A program made the position numbers and the translations under genes. From an uncultured bacterium (GTDB taxonomy: Bacteria > Verrucomicrobiota > Lentisphaeria > Victivallales > UBA1829), in NCBI GenBank assembly GCA_902802585.1, contig CADCMR010000001.1:166611-230610 (forward strand): DNA of 64,000 nt, in the 5' to 3' direction. Position 1 is the first letter of the stretch. Every line of letters begins with the position of its first letter. Below the pieces are notes generated by a model. The model was not told the DNA's origin, searched no databases, and saw nothing but the letters and a program-made list of their open reading frames with translations. This document shows, piece by piece, positions 1 to 6,727 of the stretch.

Positions 1-1526
1 CCGATGGGCGGATGCGCGTCGTGCATGTTGATGCCGACGAGCCTGATGCCGAGACCGATGCGGTCGCACGCCTTCTGGATGCGGTCGTACAGGTTCACGG
101 CGACCTGTTCGCGTCCGGAGGAAATGTCGGTGATGAAGTCGGTGCTGGCGAAGTAGCGCGTGGCTTCAGCCTGGCCGACCGCGAGGAGCGTCTCCTTCAC
201 GTTGTCGAAATTGAACGCGTAGTCGAACGGGCGCTCGGGATCGGCGGTGTAGAAGACGGGGAGGGAGACCTCAAGGATGGATGCGAGCTGCGCGCCGGTT
301 TTGCCCTGCTGCTTCACCGCCACGAGGAACTTGTTTTCATGCTGGTAGTTGTCGCCGGTCCAGAGGATGACTTTGGCGTTGCGTCCGGCGTTCAGGACGG
401 ATCCGAGCGTGGCCTCCTGCACGTTCTTGACGGGGACGCGGAGAATCTTCTCGCAGGGCCACGGCAGTTTGAAGTGGATGCCGGCGTCAAGCGGCTGCGA
501 TTCGCGGTCCACCGCGCCGAAGATCTCGCGGATGCCGATTTCGCCGGGATTGACCTGGGCGATGCAGGTGAAGAGCCAGAGGACCGCCGCCCAGACCATC
601 AGCGCCGGGATGATCGCCTTCCGCAGGACCAGGTAGATCCCGGTCCGCGAGATCTGGAATCCGAACTGGTAGTCCAGCGAATCCGAGATGTTGCGCACCA
701 CGCCCCCCGGTTCGGTGAAGATCGCGAGCAGACGGCTTTCGTACACCGGGCGCACCTCCTCCAGCGTGCGGGGGCGGTAGAACTCGATGATGAAGCTCAC
801 GAGGTGTTCGGCGGCGAAGACCGCGAGGACCCAGAAGACGATTTTCGTCAGCGGCGCCGCCCATCCGGTCCTGCCGTAGTTGATGAAAAGCGCCGAAACC
901 GCGCTTATGAACAGCACGATGGCGAAGCAGATCAGCCAGCTGCCGACCGGGCGCAGGTAGCGGAATTCGCGGATGCGGGACTGTCCGACCAGGAACACGC
1001 CGGTGAAGTACGCGAAGAGCGCCGAGATCGCGCCGAGGAACGCCAGGTTGATCGGGTTCTTCGGCGTCAGCACGAGCGTGGCGGGATCGGTCGCGCCGAG
1101 CGTGGAGTTTTTCCAGAAGAACCAGAACGCAGGGACGGAGAGCAGAAAGACGAGGAGCGAGACGGCGGACGGGATGTACTTGTTGAAGTTTTCGAGCGTG
1201 CGTTTGGCGGTAAACCGGACGTCCTCGCTCACATCGAGGATGGAATTCACGTTCGACTTGCGCTGTTCCAGGATGATCTTTTCCTGCTCCTCCTCCGCCA
1301 TCTTCCGCAGAAACGCGGCGTGCACGAGGGCGCAGACCGAGAAGAGGAACGCCAGCGTGACGGGGTACAGCGAGAGCGTGAACGTCTCCATGCCTGCCCA
1401 TTTCGTCGCGGGACCCGCCACGGTCACTACGACCGCGAGGATGAAGGACAGGATGAGGGAAATGATGGCGATGCGCCCTGCGAGTCTGGCGCGTTCGATG
1501 GTGCCGCTGAGATCGCCGTTTTTCAT
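1..1526 (-). CDS. Multi-pass SPFH/band-7 (HflK-like) membrane protein, 3' end cut by window edge
   Basis: Translating the minus strand from the ATG at 1526 gives about 508 residues open to the window edge. Residues 1-325 hold about seven hydrophobic segments (near 18-38, 51-72, 119-138, 160-181, 196-214, 228-248, 303-324). A band-7 start follows: PGEIGIREIFG at 327-337 and GIHFKLPWPCE at 349-359, as in HflK-type proteins, which form membrane rings that modulate the FtsH protease. Ordinary HflK has one membrane segment, so the large membrane part is unusual. A GGAG lies about 10 bases before the ATG and a promoter sits at 1577-1604. The 3' end, and any hflC-like partner, lies outside the window. 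The SPFH call is from recognisable motifs; the FtsH role is inference. Confidence 0.75.
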   Translation of the reverse strand, partial: MKNGDLSGTIERARLAGRIAIISLILSFILAVVVTVAGPATKWAGMETFTLSLYPVTLAFLFSVCALVHAAFLRKMAEEEQEKIILEQRKSNVNSILDVSEDVRFTAKRTLENFNKYIPSAVSLLVFLLSVPAFWFFWKNSTLGATDPATLVLTPKNPINLAFLGAISALFAYFTGVFLVGQSRIREFRYLRPVGSWLICFAIVLFISAVSALFINYGRTGWAAPLTKIVFWVLAVFAAEHLVSFIIEFYRPRTLEEVRPVYESRLLAIFTEPGGVVRNISDSLDYQFGFQISRTGIYLVLRKAIIPALMVWAAVLWLFTCIAQVNPGEIGIREIFGAVDRESQPLDAGIHFKLPWPCEKILRVPVKNVQEATLGSVLNAGRNAKVILWTGDNYQHENKFLVAVKQQGKTGAQLASILEVSLPVFYTADPERPFDYAFNFDNVKETLLAVGQAEATRYFASTDFITDISSGREQVAVNLYDRIQKACDRIGLGIRLVGINMHDAHPPI

Positions 1527-1576
1527 AATATCGGAACTCCATGGGTACGGGGTGAAAACTCAAAGCATATCTTTGA

Positions 1577-1604
1577 ACTATACTATATTTTTGAAAAAAG
1601 GCAA
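1577..1604 (-). promoter_or_regulatory. Promoter of the SPFH gene
   Basis: On the minus strand TTGCCT (1604-1599) is followed after 16 bases by TATAGT (1582-1577). It sits about 50 bases before the SPFH start codon. Confidence 0.5.
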
Positions 1605-1745
1605 GCCGGAATCGTTTTTTTTCGCCTTTTTTTCTGTTTTCCGGTGGTTTTTTCCGTTTTCCGGGCTATATTGTCAATGCGGGACCGTGTTCGCCTTTTT
1701 ATGGTTCCGCATTCATTCCGTTTCATTTTTGCCGGAGCCCGCCCC

Positions 1746-2435
1746 ATGGAAAAAAACAATTCTCTCCTGAACGAACTGCACAGAATCGATATTTCCGGCG
1801 CCGTGAATCCGGCTTTCATGCAGGGAGCCAATTCCGGACAGAACGCCTCACAGCCGCTGCCTCAGCCGCTGTCTCAACCGCTGTCCCAGCCGGTTCAAGC
1901 CCCGCCGCCCCAAACTCCGCCTCAGCCTGTCGTTTCCAAGCCGCTATCCGAGGCGATGCAGCGCCGCGTGACCGATTTCCGCCTGTCGCGTCGCGACCTC
2001 GCCGTGCGGATCGCGGAATCCCTGGCCGGGATCGAACGCGGGATCGAGGATTCCGAACGCACGCTTCAGGTGCTTAAACCGCGCCGGGAACACCTGGCGT
2101 CCATCGCCGCGGAGCTGAACAAGGAGTCCCCGCTGGACGGCGACGGCGCATTGACGCAGTCCCAGATCGCCTCGGAGTCGCGCCGCCTGGAAGAACTCCG
2201 CCTGGACGCCTGCCGCATGATCGCGGAGTCCGGCGCGACGACCCAGGTCATTCCGCTCCCGGCGCAGAAAAAGACGTCCTCGTTCGACGGCGTCGACTGG
2301 GGATCGATCACGTTCGGGCAGCTCTGCCGCATCGGCTGGGGCGTCTTCTTCCCGGTCATCGTGTCGATCGTCCTGGCGTCACTTCTGATCGGGGCTGCGC
2401 TTATCGCGGCGTTCAACGGGACGATCCGCTGGTAA
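1746..2435 (+). CDS. Hypothetical Pro/Gln-rich coiled-coil protein with C-terminal membrane anchor
   Basis: I do not recognise the family. The 229-residue product has a low-complexity Pro/Gln stretch (about 37-66), a charged helical probably coiled-coil region (about 68-165) and one strongly hydrophobic segment near the C-terminus (about 197-224), so it is probably a tail-anchored cytoplasmic protein. The ATG at 1746 is preceded by GGAG at 1734-1737. The frame stays open far upstream, but that upstream part is antisense to the SPFH gene and has shadow-like composition. The stop codon overlaps the next start by one base (TAATG), so the two are translationally coupled. A TATATT at 1667-1672 could be the -10 element, with no clear -35. 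Confidence 0.7.
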   Translation: MEKNNSLLNELHRIDISGAVNPAFMQGANSGQNASQPLPQPLSQPLSQPVQAPPPQTPPQPVVSKPLSEAMQRRVTDFRLSRRDLAVRIAESLAGIERGIEDSERTLQVLKPRREHLASIAAELNKESPLDGDGALTQSQIASESRRLEELRLDACRMIAESGATTQVIPLPAQKKTSSFDGVDWGSITFGQLCRIGWGVFFPVIVSIVLASLLIGAALIAAFNGTIRW

Positions 2436-2650
2436 TGAAAGCGACGGGCTCGAAACGAGGCAGAGGCGGAAGCGGCGGCGGAGTCGCCCGCATCAACCAT
2501 CTGAAGCTCCCGAACAGCGGGCAGGACAGCGGGCAGAACATCGAAAGCCGTGCGGAACGCTCCCTGATGTTCCGCAGGCTCTGGCTTTTCCTGCTGACCG
2601 CCGCGCTCGTGCTGGTCGGCCTGGCATCGGTGTTCGGCGTCCGTTTTTGA
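2435..2650 (+). CDS. Small single-span membrane protein, coupled to upstream gene
   Basis: A 71-residue product whose ATG overlaps the previous stop by one base. The N-terminal 40 residues are basic and Gly/Arg/Ser-rich, and one hydrophobic segment spans about residues 49-67, ending close to the C-terminus. No family is recognised. The overlap, the membrane segment and the basic N-terminus (inside-positive orientation) support a real gene that may work with the preceding tail-anchored protein. It ends 12 bases from the convergent DUF2752 gene. Confidence 0.6.
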   Translation: MKATGSKRGRGGSGGGVARINHLKLPNSGQDSGQNIESRAERSLMFRRLWLFLLTAALVLVGLASVFGVRF

Positions 2651-2662
2651 ATCTCCCCGGAG

Positions 2663-3067
2663 TTACGGCAGCGGGACCGGCGCCAGATAGGTGAACGGCG
2701 CGAATGGGATGTTCCGCAGGATTGAGAATCCGATCACGGCTGCCGCAATGGCGACCGCCACGGCCCGTTTCAGGGAGATTTCCGGCTTCACGATCAGGAC
2801 AACGAGCATTGTGCCCAGCGGGATCAGCAGCGCATTATTGTGCAGGCTCGACCTGACGTCGCCGTGCAGCAGCGCCGACAGCGCGCGCGTCGCGCCGCAT
2901 CCGGGGCAGTACAGCCCGGTCATCTCATGGAACATGCACCTCGGCAGCCATTTCGCGTAGCGGCTGCCCGGCGGAACCAGCAGCAGGACGGCGCACGCCG
3001 CCGCGCCCAGGGCGAGGAGGAAAAAGAGCGGGAAGAGCTTCTGCTTGTTGAAGGATGTTGTTTTCAT
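2663..3067 (-). CDS. DUF2752 family membrane protein
   Basis: A 134-residue protein with hydrophobic segments at about 11-31, 75-94 and 100-120. Between the first two lies the DUF2752 hallmark CPGCGATRA (54-62), followed by a small loop with a conserved HGD. The function of DUF2752 is not established. I chose ATG 3067. A TTG at 3085 would add six residues, but its AGGA touches the start codon, and neither start has a well-spaced ribosome site. It directly follows two dispanin-type genes on the same strand, probably in one transcript; DUF2752 and CD225/dispanin genes often occur together in bacteria. Confidence 0.8.
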   Translation of the reverse strand: MKTTSFNKQKLFPLFFLLALGAAACAVLLLVPPGSRYAKWLPRCMFHEMTGLYCPGCGATRALSALLHGDVRSSLHNNALLIPLGTMLVVLIVKPEISLKRAVAVAIAAAVIGFSILRNIPFAPFTYLAPVPLP

Positions 3068-3091
3068 GGCGCGGGGGATGTCCAATCCTGC

Positions 3092-3487
3092 TCAACTCTC
3101 AATCTCCGTCAGACCGGGCGCGATCAGCTCCATCAGGCGCGGCAGGATGAGCATGCCCAGGCATAGCGCCGCCGCCGAAAGGATGATGGCGGTCCAGCTC
3201 CAAATCTTTCCGGTGCGCGCCGCCCGTCGCGCGCCTTCGAAGTCGCCGCTTTGAACCATGTTCGACGCCAGAACGGCGTAGATCAGCGCCACGATGCCGA
3301 TCACGTTGCCGAACACGACCGCGACGATGGCGAGCGTGAATCCGCAGTCGATCTTCGGCGGCGGGGCGGATGGTTTCGCGGGCGCTGTCCCGCGGGGCGC
3401 GACCGAAGCCGATTCCGCCTTCTGTCCGCAACGGGGGCAGAAACATGCGTCGGGCGGGAGCTGTTGTCCGCATTGCTTGCAGAACAT
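3092..3487 (-). CDS. Zinc-ribbon CD225/dispanin family membrane protein
   Basis: A 131-residue protein. Residues 1-23 form a zinc ribbon with two CxxC pairs (C3/C6 and C17/C20). After a short Ala/Pro linker comes a CD225/dispanin module: hydrophobic segment about 49-74, a conserved loop with GDFEGARRAAR (81-91), and a second hydrophobic segment about 96-116. CD225 is the fold of interferon-induced IFITM proteins; the role of bacterial members is unknown. It is a shorter paralogue of the gene just upstream. It lies between that gene and DUF2752 with small gaps, consistent with one operon. Confidence 0.85.
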   Translation of the reverse strand: MFCKQCGQQLPPDACFCPRCGQKAESASVAPRGTAPAKPSAPPPKIDCGFTLAIVAVVFGNVIGIVALIYAVLASNMVQSGDFEGARRAARTGKIWSWTAIILSAAALCLGMLILPRLMELIAPGLTEIES

Positions 3488-3527
3488 CGTGGTGGTTCCG
3501 TGTTTTCAGCGGTTCCTGCCGGGGCGC

Positions 3528-4598
3528 TTAAGGTTTTCCTGTCCCTGTCGCGGCGGATACGGCTTCTCCAAGCGTACTGAAAATGGAGGATCCGCCGCCG
3601 CAGACGATCCCCAGGATAATGGAGATCCAGCAGAACGTCTTCGCAAGGTTCGAGTATTTCTGCGCCTGTTCGTAGTTGCCGACCTGAACCTCTCGGGAGA
3701 CCATTGAGGCGAATATGATCGCCACGATTCCGACCGGCATACAGCAGCAGAGCGTCGAGAAGATCGCGAATCCCATGTGCGAGTCGATTTCGGCGGGATC
3801 GCCCACGACTTCGGCATTTTTCGCCTCGTTGCGGTCGCCGTCGCTGCCCCAGTGAATCTCCTGTCCGGACTCCTTCAGGGGGTTCACGAATCCTGTTTCC
3901 CCGCCGGATGTTTCGTTCGTGTTTCCGCCCGCGGTTCCGCTGTAGAAATCATTCACAGCGGACTGCGCGGCGGGCTGTTCCGTTGCGGCGGGGTTGGCGG
4001 ATTCTGGTTGTTCCAGCGCGGCATCCTCCGTTTTTTCCATCGGTTCGTCATGGAAAACTGTTTTGCCGGAGTTCTTCAGCGGGTTCACGAATCCGACCGG
4101 TTTGAGGGGCGGTACAGAGGGCATGGGCGGCACCGAGGGCACCGGAGGCGGCACAGAGGGCATAGGCGGCGCCGAGGGCGCCGGAGGCGGCACAGATGGC
4201 GCCGGAGGCGGCACAGATGGCATGGGCGGCGCCGAGGGCGCCGGGGGACGGTTTACGGAGGTGCGGACAATGCTGTCGCCGACCTCCTTGTTCCTGTCGG
4301 AGAGACTGAACTTCTTCTTTCCGGAATCCGACAGGCTGAATTTTTTCTGCCCGGAATCAGAAAGGCTGAACTTCTTCTGCCCGGAGTCGCCGGAGAGGCT
4401 GAATTCCTTCCGGTCGGAGTCGATCGCGTATCCCGAACGGTTCAGGTCCTTTTCCTTCGCGTAATCGGGAAGGTTCCTGATGTCGCGTCTGGACTTTTCC
4501 TCGTCGTATAAATGGTCGCCGCCGGACCGCTTGGAACCGCACGCGGGGCAGGATGCCGCATCGTCCGGGATTTGTCTGCCGCAGTTTTTACAGAACAT
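3528..4598 (-). CDS. Zinc-ribbon CD225/dispanin protein with long repeat-rich linker
   Basis: A 356-residue protein. An N-terminal zinc ribbon (C3/C6, C17/C20) is followed by a long disordered linker, then a CD225/dispanin module at about 274-335 with the loop QVGNYEQAQKYSNLAK. The linker holds three exact-length copies of a 10-residue unit, DSGxKKFSLS (71-100), a related EFSLS before them, a Pro/Ser/Met-rich tract (about 118-166) and two copies of GFVNPLK (169-175, 236-242). The start at 4598 was chosen for AAGGA eight bases upstream; an in-frame start at 4628 has no such site. The Ser-rich units are plausible modification sites (inference). Confidence 0.85.
   Translation of the reverse strand: MFCKNCGRQIPDDAASCPACGSKRSGGDHLYDEEKSRRDIRNLPDYAKEKDLNRSGYAIDSDRKEFSLSGDSGQKKFSLSDSGQKKFSLSDSGKKKFSLSDRNKEVGDSIVRTSVNRPPAPSAPPMPSVPPPAPSVPPPAPSAPPMPSVPPPVPSVPPMPSVPPLKPVGFVNPLKNSGKTVFHDEPMEKTEDAALEQPESANPAATEQPAAQSAVNDFYSGTAGGNTNETSGGETGFVNPLKESGQEIHWGSDGDRNEAKNAEVVGDPAEIDSHMGFAIFSTLCCCMPVGIVAIIFASMVSREVQVGNYEQAQKYSNLAKTFCWISIILGIVCGGGSSIFSTLGEAVSAATGTGKP
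3849..4400 (-). repeat. In-gene tandem repeats in the dispanin linker
   Basis: Within the linker coding region are three consecutive 30-base units encoding DSGxKKFSLS (about 4299-4388), a Pro-rich tract built from alternating 12-18 base units encoding PSAPPMP/PSVPPxP (about 4101-4245), and two separated copies encoding GFVNPLK. Confidence 0.7.
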
Positions 4599-4649
4599 GC
4601 CGATGTTCCTTTCGGGTTGGTCTCGCACAAAAACACTGATTCATGCAGT

Positions 4650-4677
4650 ATCATATCATGAAAAATGGAAAAATCAA
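4650..4677 (-). promoter_or_regulatory. Promoter of the dispanin/DUF2752 cluster
   Basis: On the minus strand TTGATT (4677-4672), 16 bases, TATGAT (4655-4650). It lies between the glycosyltransferase stop and the dispanin start at 4598. Confidence 0.5.
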
Positions 4678-4713
4678 CCGCAAATCGCAATAAAACCGGA
4701 AAAAAGCGGTATT

Positions 4714-6441
4714 TCATGGGACCGCCGGATTGTCGCCGGGAGACCTGACCGTGCCGCCGTTGGCGTTTTTTGCCTCATTTGCGACGGCGGGGACGAGCCG
4801 GACCGCAAGATATTTCTTGTGTCCGAGCTGACCTTCGAACTGAGGGACGATCGATCTATGCGCCGCTTCGACGCATTCTGTGAACGTTTCGAGATAACGT
4901 TTTCCCTTCCTGAGGATGACAAGTTCGTTCCCGAGCATGTCGAACCCCTCTTCGACGGTGCGGTAGGCGTAATGCTCGTCGGTTTCCTGGTCCTCGTCAC
5001 AGATGAAGAATACCTGCCTGCGGCGAGCGTTGTTCAACTCGGCGAGATACTTGATGCCGTCATGGTCCGCGTTCACGTTGAAGAAGAAGACCCGGTCATT
5101 GCCGGATGCACGTTCGATCGCCTCGACGAACGGACGGGAATCCTCCCGCGCGGAGATCGCCGGGACGATGCCGAGCACGAGGAACACCGCCATGGAGCAG
5201 CACGCCAGCGAGAAACGTTCCGTCCAGGATTCGTGCCCGCGGAAACAGTACACGGCGGCGGCGACGAGCAGGATGCCGCCGAGATAGTGGCAGTACGGGA
5301 TCCACGCAGCCGGGACGAAGAAAAAGGATACGGTTATGCAGACGGCGATCCCGAGTGCGGCGGCGTACGGGAACAGCAGGAGCACAAGCCGTGCGAGCCG
5401 GACGATGCGGTCCCGCCAGGCGTCGGAGAGTTTCAGGTCGAGGCGGGCGTGGAGCATGCCCCATGCACTGGAGAGCGCCATGAACGGCACGGCGAGCGTC
5501 ATGTAGCGCGTGTGCTGGCATCCGGGGATCGTGAGCAGGATCTCGACTGCGAACAGGAATCCGAGCCAGGGACCGACGGGCGCTTTCAGCAGGGCGCGTT
5601 TGCCCGCGATGAGCGTGTAGAGGAACGGGATGCTGAGCGGGGCGTAGGTCGGGAGGCTGCCAAGCAGATAGAACAGCACCGATCCGCCGTCCATCCGATT
5701 GCCGAACTGCCATTCGTAGAACTGCGCCCACATCTCGTCGCCGCCGACCCGGTGCAGCAGCCACCACGCGAACCCGACGCATCCGGCAAGCACGAGCGCT
5801 CCCGCCGCGCCGAACGCGAAGAACTGTTTCCATCGGCCCGACATCGCGAGCCATCCCGCCGTGCCCGCGCCGAGCAGCACGGGCCCCATCGGTCCGCGGA
5901 CCGCGAAGCAGATTGCCAGAAGCGCCGCGAAAGCGAGCGTGGAAAGGAAGATGTTGAGTCGGTCTTCCTGGAGCAGGGCGACCATCGTGACGCCGGCGGC
6001 GCAGACGGGGAGGTCGATGCCGAACCCGAGGATGGCGTTGAAATACTCGAACGAGACCAGCGAGAGCATGAGCGCCCAGAGACCGAGACCCTTTTCCGCC
6101 TTCTCCCCGATCCGCCATGTCATTGCGATCGAATATGCCCCACAGACCATCGACGGCAGCGTCACTGTCCAGCGCGCCACCACGCGCCCGCAGAATGTCG
6201 CCAGCCACGACAGGATGAACATCGTCGACGGATAGTCGTAATACGGCTCGCCGAAGACGGTCGGGAATGGCGTGAGCGGGTAATCCGTCATGTCTCCCGT
6301 CATAAAGAGGAAGCGGACGTCGATCTTCACGCATTCGAGTCCGGCGGACCCGAGGAGGAATAGCGCGAGAATTGAGAGGAAGATGCTGGCGAACGTGTGT
6401 CTGCGTGCGAAACTGGAAACGGCGTTGATGGCGTTTGACAT
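4714..6441 (-). CDS. ArnT/PMT-like GT-C glycosyltransferase
   Basis: A 575-residue polytopic membrane protein. After the first membrane segment comes a periplasmic loop with acidic residues and GEPYYDYPSTMF (about 64-75), typical of the PMT_2/ArnT class of lipid-phosphosugar glycosyltransferases. About ten further hydrophobic segments follow, then a soluble C-terminal part of about 130 residues. Such enzymes transfer a sugar from a polyprenyl-phosphate donor to lipid A, protein or glycan outside the inner membrane; the acceptor cannot be read from sequence. The ATG at 6441 has no strong ribosome site. It diverges from transketolase, sharing a compact double promoter. Confidence 0.75.
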   Translation of the reverse strand: MSNAINAVSSFARRHTFASIFLSILALFLLGSAGLECVKIDVRFLFMTGDMTDYPLTPFPTVFGEPYYDYPSTMFILSWLATFCGRVVARWTVTLPSMVCGAYSIAMTWRIGEKAEKGLGLWALMLSLVSFEYFNAILGFGIDLPVCAAGVTMVALLQEDRLNIFLSTLAFAALLAICFAVRGPMGPVLLGAGTAGWLAMSGRWKQFFAFGAAGALVLAGCVGFAWWLLHRVGGDEMWAQFYEWQFGNRMDGGSVLFYLLGSLPTYAPLSIPFLYTLIAGKRALLKAPVGPWLGFLFAVEILLTIPGCQHTRYMTLAVPFMALSSAWGMLHARLDLKLSDAWRDRIVRLARLVLLLFPYAAALGIAVCITVSFFFVPAAWIPYCHYLGGILLVAAAVYCFRGHESWTERFSLACCSMAVFLVLGIVPAISAREDSRPFVEAIERASGNDRVFFFNVNADHDGIKYLAELNNARRRQVFFICDEDQETDEHYAYRTVEEGFDMLGNELVILRKGKRYLETFTECVEAAHRSIVPQFEGQLGHKKYLAVRLVPAVANEAKNANGGTVRSPGDNPAVP

Positions 6442-6612
6442 GGACTGGGGGGGTGGATGGTGGTTTCGACGGCGGCGGTCCGGGCGGCGGAACGAAAAGG
6501 GCTGTTCCGGCGGAAACTGTCCGCGCGTCCGGGTCGGAGAAAACCGTCTGCCGTCTTCTGTTATTTTTGGAAAAACACCGCCGGTTGTGTGAAAAACAAA
6601 AAAACAGCGAAT

Positions 6613-6640
6613 AAAATAACCTCTTTTTTCGGAAATGCAA
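6613..6640 (-). promoter_or_regulatory. Promoter of the glycosyltransferase gene
   Basis: On the minus strand TTGCAT (6640-6635) then TATTTT (6618-6613), spacing 16. Its -35 abuts the -35 of the divergent tkt promoter. Confidence 0.4.
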
Positions 6641-6668
6641 TTGCTTTTTCCAAAAAATGTGGTATCTT
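6641..6668 (+). promoter_or_regulatory. Promoter of tkt
   Basis: TTGCTT (6641-6646) and TATCTT (6663-6668), spacing 16, about 60 bases before the tkt start codon. Confidence 0.45.
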
Positions 6669-6727
6669 TTGCGGTTGACCTTTTTTCTTTTTATCAAAAC
6701 ATACTCTCAAAAATGAAAGGAAACGAG

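Noticed and set aside
487..1563. Complete minus-strand open frame of 358 residues in another frame
   Set aside because: Arg/His/Pro-rich composition and overlap with the correct SPFH frame, which runs off the window edge.
12..1740. Long plus-strand open frame antisense to the SPFH gene
   Set aside because: Its translation is rich in Asp, Glu, Arg and Gly with no domain, typical of the shadow of a GC-rich gene; the minus strand encodes a clear membrane/SPFH protein. Only its end, from 1746, is a real gene.
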